Assembly: GCA_004151065.3 (NCBI GenBank)
Contig: NWUY0300000123.1
Coordinates: 62,530 to 73,054, forward strand
DNA from: Larix sibirica
Lineage: Eukaryota; Streptophyta; Pinopsida; Pinales; Pinaceae
Direction: 5' to 3'
DNA length: 10,525 bases
The notes beneath the pieces are model-generated. The model was not told the DNA's origin and searched no databases. It saw only the letters and a program-made list of their open reading frames with translations. Position numbers and translations under genes: made by a program. This document shows, in pieces, positions 1-7,682 of this stretch; position 1 is the first letter of the stretch, and each line of letters opens with the position of its first letter.

Positions 1-790
1 TAACCATTATGTCCATTGATGTTTCCTTTTGTATCCAAAATTCTCAAATAGGTTTTAAGACACTTGTTCACTACTTCTATCTAGCCATATGTTTGAGGAT
101 GATAAGAGGTGCTCATTTGCAACTACATGCTATGTATTTTAACTATTTCTTGCCAAACTTTGTCACTGGACATGGGATCATGATCTAACACAATGGAGGT
201 AGGCATGCCATGGAGTTTGAAAATACATAGTCTGAAAACATTTAGGAAACCATTATTGGGGTAAATGGATGTTGGAGCACAAATCTGAGCATATTTGGAA
301 ATCCAATCAACTACCACCATGATGAATGATGTGTTAACTTATTTCAAAAGACCAACAATAAAATCCATGGAAATATTGGTCCAAATAGTCGCTAGGATTG
401 GTAATGGTTTCAATTCCCCGGGAGTGTTTACTCTATCACCCTTTTCCTTTGGAAAGTGCCACATTCTGCAACAAAATTAAGGATATCATTTTTCAGGCCT
501 TCCCAAAATAATTACTGCCTGGCACGTGCATAAATTTTCTTAAATCCCGAGTGGCCCACAAGAGGAGATGAATGCAGCTCTGTTAATATTGAATGTTTTA
601 TGGAAGATTTAGGTACTATAAAAAGATGACCTTTATGTCGCAATGTATCTTGTTTCCAAGTGTAATCGTAGGGAGGGTTAGGATCCTCCTCGAGGTGCTC
701 GATGAGATAATATGTAGTATCATTTGTTATCCATTCTTTTTGTTCTTTTTCTAAGCATTCATGTATTGGAGAGGATAAGGAAAAGTGTGA
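1..790 (-). pseudogene. Gypsy integrase (pseudogene; DD35E triad retained, zinc finger broken, C-terminus outside window)
   Basis: Integrase would join the cDNA ends to nuclear DNA. The HHCC zinc-binding part appears as LHSSPLVGHSGFKKIYARAR (ending near 512), then a stop, then FVAECGTFQRKR: the first cysteine is at 463-461, but the second, expected three residues later, is phenylalanine (454-452). The catalytic core starts with WTNISMDFIVGLLK, a stop, then MMVVVDWISKYAQ with the first Asp at 308-306. KLHGMPTSIVLDHDP has the second Asp at 185-183. YHPQTYG, a stop, and IEVVNK has the Glu at 77-75. There are 40 residues between the two aspartates and exactly 35 between the second Asp and the Glu. 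The stops show it is dead despite the intact triad. The last readable residues near position 1 precede any GPY/F module or chromodomain. Confidence 0.93.
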
Positions 791-1158
791 TCCATCTTCC
801 TCATGTTTCCTTAACAAGGCATATGCCAGAAGGTTTTTCTAGGGATGACAACCTTTGCTCCAAAAAATAATGTCGGCTATGATCTTCTATCTTGATCTAG
901 AAGCATATCCCTATGAGGTATGTTCTCCATGTGTTAACTACATGTAGTATGTCCATCATTTATTTATCATAGGTACACTTCCCAAATTTCTTATCACACA
1001 ACTTGTTACTTTTGAATGCTAAGGGTGTTCCTTCATGCATTAAAACTGAACCCAAGCCTTTTCAGGAGGCATCACATTCCAATAAAAAATTCTTAGCAAA
1101 ATCAAGCATAGCTAATACTTGTGTGGTGCACATGACTTGATTTAGAACTGAGAATGTT
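780..1158 (-). pseudogene. Gypsy RNase H domain (pseudogene with an apparent internal deletion)
   Basis: RNase H would degrade the RNA strand after first-strand synthesis. The minus strand reads LLECDAS, with the catalytic aspartate codon at 1073-1071, then a stop, then KGLGSVLMHEGTPLAFKSNK and LCDKKFGKCTYDK. The glutamate expected in the middle of the domain is a lysine in the FKSNK block. Further on, EDHSRHYFLEQRLSSLEK is followed almost at once, near position 835, by NLLAYALLRKHEEDGSHFSL, which corresponds to the ADALSRK-type end of the domain. Family members normally have roughly 20-30 residues between these blocks, so a deletion of about that size is inferred. The length and the lost residue make it non-functional. 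Confidence 0.82.
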
Positions 1159-1159
1159 T

Positions 1160-1960
1160 GTTCTACTAGTTTGTTGCATGCAAAGGAATTTTTCTTGAGA
1201 AGGGTTGTCAATGGGGATAAAATTTTACCATAGTTCTTCACAAAATTCGTATAGTATCCTGTAAGTCCTAAAAACCCATTTGATCTCTTTAATGTTTTAG
1301 GGCGTGGCCATTCTTACATTGTTGCAATATTCTTGGGGTCCACTTTCACCCCTTCTTATCTAACAATGTGTCCCAAGTATTCAACCTATGAGACCCAAAA
1401 AGAACATTTGGATCGTTTGATGAATAAATATTGGTCTCAAAGGAGTTGCAAGGCTTTATCGACATGCTTTACATGGGCACCATAAGTTTTACTGTAAATC
1501 AAATTCCATCAATGAAAACCAACACAAAATCATGAATATATGGCCTTAAAATTTTATTCATGGGGATTTGAAAAGTAGAGGGGATATTATAAATTCCAAA
1601 GGACATTATCAAGAACTCATACTGGCCTTCATATGTCCAAAAAAAATTATTTGGAATGTTGGTCTCTTTCATCATAATTTGGTGGTAACCTGAATGAACT
1701 TAAGTAAAATTTGGTGAAAACGTTAGCACCATCGAGTTCATCTAGAGGATAATCAATGACTCGGATGGGAAATTTAGCCTTTATTGTTAACATGTTGAGC
1801 ACCCAAAAATCATGACACATATGCCACCTTCCTTATTTTATAAAACCATGGCCACTAGGGATGATTATGGTCTAGTGTTGGGATGAATTACTTCTTCCTC
1901 CAATAGCTTCTTAATCATCTTTTCAATTTCATTCTTCTTTGCAAATGGGTGCATATATCA
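1160..1960 (-). pseudogene. Gypsy reverse transcriptase (pseudogene, catalytic site lost)
   Basis: This domain would copy element RNA into cDNA. The N-terminal block KKNEIEKMIKKLLEEEVIHP begins near 1950, followed by a degraded fingers region and AKFPIRVIDYPLDELDGA. Where the family has the first catalytic aspartate, in a K-L-D-L-like motif, this copy reads TKFYL; the tyrosine codon is 1706-1704. The YxDD box appears as FVLVFIDGI (box core 1516-1502), so the second aspartate is also lost. The reading frame shifts by one base right there before resuming as IYSKTYGAHVKHVDKALQLL. The C-terminal part reads SKCSFWVS, stop, VEYLGH, then KVDPKNIAT and GLTGYYTNFVKNYGKILSPL. Several stops are present. 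Both polymerase metal-binding sites are damaged, so the domain is inactive. Confidence 0.9.
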
Positions 1961-1999
1961 TCATACATTTGATAGTTGACTTCATAGAATCAAGGGAAT

Positions 2000-2702
2000 A
2001 TCATGATCATGATTGATTCTACCTGGGGTTAAACCCTTAAGTGTCCCAAAGACCTGTCGATGTTTGTATGAAACCCTTTGTATGTTAGGTTATATTTATG
2101 GTGCAATGTTATATAGAGATTGGATGGAATGGAATTGAGAAATAATTCCAAAGTGGCAATTCATCAATAATTTTTCCATCCAATGAGAACTTATGATCAT
2201 AGGGGAGATTAACAGGAGAAATTTAAAGGTGTGATTATGAGAGTCTTGGGTTAAACTCATGTATAATTCCTTGAAGTCCATGGTCACTTGGCCCAATGCG
2301 AGTATCCATTTCCCCCCTAAAACTATATCACAACCAACCATATCTTTGGAAACATATGATTTTTTATATTATATTCACTCATTTGGAGTTTCACATTTTC
2401 ACAGTTCCACCCACATTTTATCGGTGGACATGACAGTGCATTTCTTCAACCACTCTCTTGTGAATAAAGTTGTGGGTTCTTCCACTATCAACCAAAAGTA
2501 TCACTTTGAGGTGCTTGATGTAACCCTGAAGTTTCAATGTTTTTGGGGATGAAATACTAGATAAAGCATGAAGAGAGATGATTGGTTCTTCTTGATTCAC
2601 TTCAGGCTCCAATTCTTCTTGCATAGAGGGTATTTTGTCACAATCCTCAAGCGTAGGAGTACATTCCACAATGATTTCTTCATAATGGGTAGAAGTAATC
2701 AC
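2000..2702 (-). pseudogene. Gypsy aspartic protease and linker to reverse transcriptase (pseudogene)
   Basis: The protease would release mature Gag and Pol proteins from the polyprotein. A minus-strand open stretch from 2702 to 2418 carries ISLHALSSISSPKTLKLQGY followed by the catalytic motif LLVDSGRTHNFIHK. The Asp-Ser-Gly codons lie at 2489-2481. The next residue is Arg (2480-2478) where Ser or Thr is usual, next to the active-site loop. The second half reads GCDIVLGGKWILALGQVTMDF in an open stretch from 2341 to 2096, the usual flap and C-terminal part, followed by IISSHWMEKLL and GIISQFHSIQ, the normal linker into the reverse transcriptase. The frame is broken between the two halves at about 2345-2415. 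The linker from about 2040 to 1960 still shows an IPLIL-like remnant. Confidence 0.88.
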
Positions 2703-2724
2703 ATCAATTTGAAATTACTTATGT

Positions 2725-3698
2725 TCTTTACATTTATGACATGGAGCATAGTTTTCATAAAAAAATATAGCAAATTCCACGTTTTTGTTGTCCTTCCATT
2801 TCTGCTATAGATAATTTTTTTACTTCCAAGCAATAAGAATGAATTGTGCTTGAGGGATTGAATTGCATAGGGAATGAGTGGGGGATGAATGGTGGTTTGT
2901 TATTATGCACATTGATCATCGTCTTTGCTTCTAGATCCCTCTCAGATGCTTCTAACTAGGTATTAGGTTACTACACTCTAACTTGTCCTTAAATTTCCTC
3001 CTTGAGGCCACTAATGAAACATTATTTATAGAAAAAATATGGTAATTTATCTGTGCAAATGGATAATTGTTCAAAGTCGGAGATAAAGTCTACGACTAAA
3101 CCTGTTTGACATAACTTGGTAAGTCGTCCCAAATAGTGAGTATCTCACTCATAATAGTCATGGAGAGAGTTAACAAATAAACTCCAAGGAATTAGGTTCC
3201 CATAGTATTTTTTATTCCAATCCCACCATTTCCATCATTTTGGATCCAAATACAAAACCCCTACCCTAAGTTTCATCATACCATCAGTAATATCATGAAG
3301 TGCAAATTAGTGTTCCATCTATGCAACCCATCTTGAAGGGTTAGAACCATCAAACTTTTTCAAGTCTATCTTAGGAAAGTGGTTTCAGGTATTATTATGA
3401 ATGGATTGTGGGTTAGGGTTGTGATTCCCCAAAGAGTGTTATTGGTGGATAAATAGTCCTGAATTAGATGTTCCTTCACAGTGTGGCTCACTATGTGGTC
3501 TATCCCAAATTACCTCTTATGATATGCGATGAGATGTCAATCGATTCATGGATTTAATTATCTTGTACAACTCTTCATCCAACTTCTAATATAGGTTTCT
3601 TACTTCATTTGGCCTTGATTGTCCCAGATGTTTGCCTAAATATTGTTGCATTTTTCTTCAACGTCATCAAACCTTTACGCATTAGAATCTTTGTTCAT
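2725..3698 (-). pseudogene. gag: Gag (capsid/nucleocapsid) pseudogene of the gypsy element
   Basis: Gag would form the virus-like particle that packages element RNA in the cytoplasm. The likely start is the ATG on the minus strand at 3698-3696. Translating in shifting frames gives the capsid block FPKIDLKKFDGSNPSRWVAW, then YLDPK and a tryptophan-rich WKWWDWNKK stretch, then RLTKLCQTG and DFISDFEQLS with a following FISGLKEEIKDKL, all typical of plant retrotransposon gag. At 2730-2744 the end of a CCHC zinc knuckle survives as CHKCKEHK: the histidine (2736-2738) and last cysteine (2730-2732) remain, but the first two cysteines, expected about 10-14 residues before the last one, have become non-cysteine residues. 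Numerous stops interrupt the frame, so no functional protein is expected. Confidence 0.85.
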
Positions 3699-3748
3699 GT
3701 TACCTGGGGTGTTGAAAGGTGGTCTATAGGGATGAGTAATTTCTACCA

Positions 3749-4346
3749 TGGGATGGTTATGTGAGTGTGAAGTTTACACATTGGACTACAAATCTTTTTC
3801 AATGTAGTGTTTGAGGCCAAAATTTTGTTATAAGCACAACTCTTCGTAAAACTTGGATGGCCAGACAATCTAGAGAATTTTGTAACTTTTAAATTTATGT
3901 TTATTTTGAGTATTATTATTATTATTATTATTTGTATAGTATCATGATACGTATACTTTGCAATTCCACGAGTTTCATTGAATTTTGATGTGCCAAGCAA
4001 AAAATAGGGTAATTTTTGTCTATTTTGGCTTTCTCGGAAGGGAAAACTTGTACGAATTAAAACGTGTCCAATTTTTCATTTAAAATATGATATTAATACC
4101 ACATGTACTCTATTTTTTCTTATTTTCATTGCAACTGGTGGCACTTAACTTTTTTTTCTAAAACTTTAGATATAATAGTTTTACCCTGGACACCTATTCA
4201 GGAATAAATTTTGGGCTATTCAAATTACCTGACTTACATCGTGTGTATTTATGAAATGGCAATGACCCAAAAACTAAAACCTGGAAGAAATTTACTTTGT
4301 TATTTCCTTTATGTATGTTGTGAGTTTCGTACCCTAAGGTGTCACA
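3749..4346 (-). repeat. Putative 5' LTR of the gypsy element
   Basis: Read on the minus strand, this interval begins TGTGACACCTTAGGG at 4346, a start of the kind seen in plant chromovirus LTRs, and ends CA at 3750-3749, about 50 bases upstream of the proposed gag ATG. That length (598 bp) and position fit a 5' LTR. The partner LTR is off the left edge, so the boundaries cannot be checked by comparison. The primer-binding site expected just inside is not convincing: it starts TGGTA and then diverges. A caution is that the nearby duplication at 4328-4425 and 4498-4612 crosses the proposed outer boundary. A (TTA)n microsatellite lies inside. No coding is seen. Confidence 0.35.
3911..3932. repeat. 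(TTA)n microsatellite
   Basis: About seven uninterrupted TAT/ATT triplets lie inside the putative gypsy LTR. It is a simple sequence repeat, probably variable in length between individuals. Confidence 0.95.
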
Positions 4347-4612
4347 GAAAAAATATGGGAGCGAAAATGCCAAAATGACTCATTTGAAAGAGCCAAACAC
4401 TAGAGAAAATTCCCTTAAATTTGACCAAGTATATATCCAAAATTATAGAGACATAGAAGCTGAAAATTGAACACAAGTTACCTCCTCATTTATTTAATGT
4501 ACCCTAGGATTTTCATATCATGAAACAACACAGAAAAAAAATTATAGTGAAAATTCCAAGATGACTTGTTTGAAAGAGCCAAATGCTAGAAAATTCTTCC
4601 CCTTTGGACCAA
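4328..4612. repeat. Imperfect direct duplication, two units about 170-210 bp apart
   Basis: Unit 1 (about 4328-4425) and unit 2 (about 4498-4612) share, in the same order, GTACCCTA, CACAGAAAAAA, a GAAAATKCCAARATGACT block, TTTGAAAGAGCCAAA, CTAGA, AAAATTC and a GACCAAG block. Unit 2 has extra bases after its GTACCCTA. The intervening 70 bases do not match either unit. The two copies are clearly related but have diverged by substitutions and small indels, so the duplication is old. Neither unit has coding capacity. It may be a sub-repeat of an LTR or a local slippage duplication. Confidence 0.75.
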
Positions 4613-5180
4613 GAAAGTGTTTGAATTCCACTTGTGATATGATTAAACCCATAAATCTATAGAAAAGATAGAAAATACAAGGAAAATAGTTGAAATAGAT
4701 AACAATGTTCACTTTCCTATTCAAGGTGGAAATCTCAAAGAGAACTAGATCCAAATGCAATGACAATTCTTGACTTCACATTACACATCTTACTGCTCTA
4801 TGTATAGTAGTTCAATAGCCCAATTCCAACTACTTGTTGCCTCTCTGTTAATGAGGGTCGAAGACCTAAGAGCCTTTACTCAATAAGGAAGGCCCTTTTA
4901 CATTAAAAAACTACCCACTAACTAACTAATGGTCCTTATGGTCTTGTACATAGATATTTAAGGTAGTAGAGTTAGGGTAGGACACTAACAAATTTTGAAT
5001 CTGAACCATACAAATAAATTTCAATTTCTTAAAAGCACCACAAGAATCGCTTATAGATATGATGTGTCGACTCACCTCTTCACTTATAGAAGCAAAAATC
5101 AAGGCATATCCTTTCTTGATAGGAGATTATACTAGTAATATTTTCGTTATGATTTACATGTTAGTGCATATTTATCAATA
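4613..5180. other. AT-rich intergenic stretch, no gene recognised
   Basis: There is no long reading frame with recognisable protein features, no RNA gene and no clear repeat. Short stretches such as ACTAACTAACTAA near 4918-4930 are low-complexity. It is most likely old LTR or other transposon sequence beyond recognition. Confidence 0.6.
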
Positions 5181-5278
5181 ATCTAACAGGATATCAAAGG
5201 TAGTTACTAAGCTCTATTTATTTCAATAGATTTTTGTTAAATTTTTTCAAGCATCAAATTTCTTCATTTTTTTATTGG

Positions 5279-5580
5279 TCCCTCCTTCTCTTGTAGATAT
5301 ACCATCATATATGGACAACCATTACGGTTTTACACCAAATCTAGGCATTTTTCTATATCTATAAGATTTTTTAAAAACCCTTACCTCACCATTATTTTTC
5401 ATATTTTTTTTTAGAAATTTTCAGTTTTTACTTGATATTTCTTTAAATCTGAAGTAGAAATTCATAGTATCCTAACTTGATATCAAGGATGTCCCTCTAT
5501 TGCAATAGACATGGTTGCTTGTTTGTATCTAACTATGTTTTTTGTAGGTTTTCATCTAAACGGCTTCGACATCTGTGAAT
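5279..5580 (+). repeat. LTR end, primer-binding-like site and leader of a small LTR element, copy A
   Basis: This segment is a diverged direct repeat of 7491-7780. Shared landmarks in order are TCCCTCC, a TTGTAGAT/CTAGTAGAT block, a TTTTAAAAACCCTTACC/TTTTCAAAACCCTAACC block, YYTAACWTGWTATCAAGGAT, and TTTTTGTAGGTTTTCAT. The TATCAAGG string (5482-5489) sits where an LTR retrotransposon has its tRNA-primer site: the downstream element at 10272 has the same string inside a fuller TGGTATCAAGG. I infer the end of an LTR at about 5475 followed by untranslated leader. A weaker related string, CTAACAGGATATCAAAGG, at about 5183-5200 could mark another partial copy. Confidence 0.5.
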
Positions 5581-5867
5581 TTATAGTTGTAGGAACTTTC
5601 TCCACAAGGGTCATTGTGAAGAGTTGTGGGGCAACTTGGATTCACACATTATTTCTATTTTGATTTTCTAGGATACATACTAATGGTTATTCAAAATTGG
5701 TTCTTGACATTAGTAGGTGTCTTCTCGTTGCACTTTATTGAGGATCTAATTGCAGTTTCTAATGGCTTCCTACATTGTTTCCCTCTACAACTTATCCTTG
5801 ATAGGAACAAAGTTTCAAACTATTTGCCACTTTAGGCAGGATATTTGAAGTTGTGATTAAGGGGGAA
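5476..5867 (+). other. Short internal region with no recognised gene, ending in a polypurine-like tract
   Basis: The interval lies between the primer-binding-like site and GATTAAGGGGGAAT (about 5855-5868), which resembles the polypurine tract that primes plus-strand synthesis just upstream of a 3' LTR. If both signals are real, the whole internal region is under 400 bp, far too short for gag-pol. A small open frame from 5626 to 5835 (69 codons) shows no retrotransposon motif and is probably chance. This size is typical of non-autonomous TRIM-type elements, which rely on proteins supplied by other elements. The interpretation rests on weak short signals. Confidence 0.4.
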
Positions 5868-5974
5868 TGCAACTTAATACCATACAATGCCACCTTCTTC
5901 CAATTAAAATGAAATGTAATTCTATCTTTGTTGGAATATGTAATGATGACTTGTGTGGTGTTGTAAAGGAACAA

Positions 5975-6003
5975 ATAACTCTAATATTATAAAATAGAGT
6001 TAT
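5975..6003. promoter_or_regulatory. Perfect 9-bp inverted repeat (hairpin) in the putative LTR
   Basis: ATAACTCTA at 5975-5983 pairs with TAGAGTTAT at 5995-6003 across an 11-base AT-only loop. It sits just upstream of the TTATCCCACATG block. It could be a protein-binding palindrome or an RNA hairpin; its function is unknown. Confidence 0.7.
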
Positions 6004-6046
6004 CCCACATGCATCATGGAGTAAATTCAATTATTACATTTATTTG

Positions 6047-6083
6047 TATAAGAGAGGTGGAAAAATATTTATCCCANACATAA
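6047..6083 (+). repeat. Promoter-like repeat, copy 1 (second copy at 7373-7409)
   Basis: TATAAGAGAGGTGG is identical at 6047-6060 and 7373-7386. In both places it is followed by ATTTATCCCA within a few bases. The copies lie about 1.3 kb apart in the same orientation, on either side of the CACTA-type sequence. They may be the two halves of one LTR promoter region split by insertion, or parts of two separate LTRs. Confidence 0.75.
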
Positions 6084-6085
6084 CT

Positions 6086-6480
6086 AATATAACCATACTA
6101 ATGACAATTACCACTAATGGACCAAAGCCGACATCAAAACTAATGTAATGAACCACAATATAGGGGGGAATGTGCCCATATTTAGGGCTTAACAAAACCA
6201 CAGACAAAGGAACACAATAGTTGAAACCTAGAAGAGGAAAACTTGAACTATTCCCACTGTCCAGAATAAGAGAAAACATAGTACTTATTTCCTTTCCAAT
6301 AAAAGAAATAGACAGGGGGGATCCCTTACCGTGGAAATAACCTGAACTGACCCAACACCTCAATATCCCAATCTTGAACAAACCCAAGTCCTCAACATCC
6401 CAAGCCACACATGCAAAGCCTAAAACATCCCAAGTCCTCAGAATTTTAAGCTTGGAACCTACTTTAGTGTCACTTACTAT
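6086..6480. other. Non-coding stretch with short direct repeats; adjacent to a CACTA end
   Basis: A 166-codon open frame on the minus strand covers 6540-6040, but it crosses the CACTA terminus and the LTR promoter repeat and includes an N. Its translation matches no family I know, so I treat it as chance. CCCAAGTCCTCA occurs twice (about 6383 and 6429), with AACATCCCAAG also repeated between 6395 and 6436, indicating local slippage. The final three bases before the CACTA end, TAT at 6478-6480, are a candidate target-site duplication. Confidence 0.55.
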
Positions 6481-7250
6481 CACTATAAGAAAAAGACCTT
6501 CTGGCGAAGGTTTTGGCAAAATATCCAACATAAAAATCATCTTTATCTGTTATAGCGGAGGTGGGCGACCAGAGGTTTTTGTGGATGTTTTGTCTCCGGT
6601 GAAATTCTTATATATAAATGCACCGATGCTCTTTAAAATAAATCGAAGCATCGATGAGTTAAAATGTCCCGCCATTTAAATTTTGATTTTAAAATTCAAA
6701 AAAATTAAAGGAAATTGTTAGTTCCAGTAACACAGAGATAAGCACTAGTGGGGTTTAAACAAAGCACATCAACAAATTTATAATTAAAAAAATTCAACCA
6801 TTTATAGCATGTCCATAAAAAATAACCATACCGATGCATTTTAAGTTAACAATATGCATCGGTGCATTTTATCAAAATGCACTGGACTAATTGAAATGAT
6901 TTAAAATTTAAAAATAATCTATCCATTACTCAATGCACAACGATCTTAACAATGCACCAATGCAGATATATTTCATAGTACGCACTAGTTCTTTATCTTG
7001 AAATGCACCAGATAGTTAAAATGTCTGTAAATTTAATTTTCATTTTAAAATACAAAACTAAAACAAAACAAATGGTGCGTCTCATGAAGGAAGACACATT
7101 GGTGTGTTTTATACAGGCGTACTGTCTGACTTATATTTTAAAAAAAAATATTTTGAAAAAAACATTATCTAAAATAAACACATCAATGCATTTGTGTTTA
7201 CCAACACGCACCGGTGCGTATTATTGAAACACGCCGCCATATTTGTTTTA
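6481..7250. mobile_element. CACTA (En/Spm) DNA transposon terminus with subterminal repeats; other end not found
   Basis: The stretch starting at 6481, CACTATAAGAAAAAGACC, is a classic CACTA-superfamily terminal inverted repeat, followed by TTCTGGCGAAGGTTTTGGC, also common in plant members. A small hairpin, ACCTTC (6496-6501) with GAAGGT (6506-6511), lies within it. From about 6619 to 7240 there are at least nine short motifs of the type TGCACCGATGCA or its complement, in both orientations, as expected for subterminal repeats bound by the element's TNPA-like protein in the En/Spm family. No transposase reading frame is present and no matching TTCTTATAGTG end was seen. This is therefore a truncated or internally deleted element, or one end of a larger copy that has been rearranged. 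Confidence 0.75.
6619..7219. repeat. Cluster of TGCACC/GGTGCA subterminal motifs
   Basis: Clear copies are at 6619-6629 (TGCACCGATGC), 6831-6842, 6855-6870 (TGCATCGGTGCATTTT), 6874-6885, 6953-6964 (TGCACCAATGCA), 7004-7010, 7073-7080, 7094-7110 and 7206-7219. They fall in longer repeat units in which the motif is followed by GTTAAAATGTC and an AT-rich tail: compare 6657-6705 with 7014-7062. Two form strong palindromes: GTGCATTTT (6862-6870) with AAAATGCAC (6874-6882), and the perfect 14-bp palindrome ACGCACCGGTGCGT at 7206-7219. Confidence 0.85.
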
Positions 7251-7259
7251 ACAATATTG

Positions 7260-7345
7260 TTATGAATATAAAATATATCAATAAATAAATAATAATAAGA
7301 GTGATAATTAATAATAAATAAAAATAATAATACTTATAAAGGTTG
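7260..7345. repeat. AT-only low-complexity tract
   Basis: The tract consists largely of AATAAT and ATAAATA runs, with almost no G or C. It separates the CACTA-type sequence from the resumed LTR promoter repeat. It may be a remnant of insertion junctions or replication slippage. Confidence 0.85.
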
Positions 7346-7370
7346 CAACTCTTTCTGTATAACCATTCTT

Positions 7371-7682
7371 TATATAAGAGAGGTGGATATTTATCCCACA
7401 TGTGTTATGGGATGTAAATATTCCATACCTATAGGTATATAATAGAGGCATATACCTATAGGCATGTAATATTTACCTATAGGTACTTGAGCTCCCTCCA
7501 TATCTAGTAGATTTATCATTGGATCTATCTAACCCTTGTGTTTTTTGTTTATATGGTAATTTTTTACATTTCTATGAATGTTTTTTCAAAACCCTAACCC
7601 TCATCATAAGACTTTTATACTTTTTTCAAGTTTCTCTTGATTTTTCTGTATACCTAAGTTAAAATCCATTATATACTAACAT
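7371..7682 (+). repeat. Putative LTR, promoter to 3' end (copy B)
   Basis: TATATAAG at 7371-7378 is a good TATA box. It is followed by GAGAGGTGG, TATTTATCCCACATG and then a block with three TACCTATAGG motifs. From 7491 the sequence runs parallel to 5279-5475 and reaches a TAACA string at about 7678-7682, immediately upstream of TGTTATCAAGGAT. I read this as R-U5 of an LTR ending just before a degenerate primer-binding site. The copy differs from copy A by many substitutions and indels, so the two are old. Confidence 0.45.
7435..7495. repeat. Three spaced TACCTATAGG palindromic motifs
   Basis: TACCTATAGG occurs at 7436-7445, 7463-7472 and 7484-7493. The first lies in the perfect 14-bp palindrome ATACCTATAGGTAT (7435-7448), and the last in the perfect 12-bp palindrome TACCTATAGGTA (7484-7495). 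Spacing is 27 and 21 bases. They lie 60-125 bases downstream of the TATA box at 7371, so they would be in the transcribed leader or downstream promoter of the putative LTR. Confidence 0.85.

Larger units (their letters stand above)
1..3698 (-). mobile_element. Decayed Ty3/gypsy LTR retrotransposon, internal gag-pol region (truncated by the window's left edge)
   Basis: Reading the minus strand from 3698 towards 1 gives the gypsy order: gag, aspartic protease, reverse transcriptase, RNase H, integrase. Each block is recognisable from conserved family motifs, but the frame changes repeatedly and in-frame stops occur in every domain, so this is a dead copy. Integrase after RNase H is the Ty3/gypsy order; Copia elements have it before the reverse transcriptase. 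Motif style (THNFI after the protease DSG, a KLHGMP block in the integrase) resembles the plant chromovirus side of gypsy, but the chromodomain would lie beyond position 1, so the clade is inferred. The right-hand LTR is proposed at 3749-4346; the left LTR is outside the window. Confidence 0.93.
5868..6085 (+). repeat. Putative 3' LTR, U3 part and promoter region
   Basis: A TG follows directly after the purine tract at 5868, and a Copia-style LTR start TGTTGGAATATG occurs at about 5934. Downstream are a 9-bp inverted repeat (5975-5983 with 5995-6003), TTATCCCACATG (from about 6001), and a TATA-like GTATAAGAGAGGTGG at 6046-6060. The last two elements recur at 7371-7425. The sequence CCCACATG followed by a TATAAGAG-type box is common in plant Copia LTR promoters. 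The LTR body would then be interrupted, with the CACTA-type end starting at 6481. One N is present at 6077. Confidence 0.4.

Noticed and set aside
2259-2810. Plus-strand open frames of 97 and 80 codons
   Set aside because: They lie antisense to the recognisable protease and gag blocks on the minus strand, so they are shadows.
3735-3748. Minus-strand TGGTA followed by GAAATTACT as gypsy primer-binding site
   Set aside because: Only the first five bases fit the tRNA complement and the rest diverges. Position is right, but the match is too weak to annotate.
5072-5097. Inverted copy of the TATAAGAGAGGTGG promoter repeat
   Set aside because: The minus strand reads TATAAGTGAAGAGGTGAG, which is only loosely similar and lacks the following ATTTATCCCA block.
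6040-6540. 166-codon minus-strand open frame
   Set aside because: It spans the CACTA terminus, an unrelated stretch and the LTR promoter repeat, contains an N, and matches no protein family I recognise; a chance frame across a junction.
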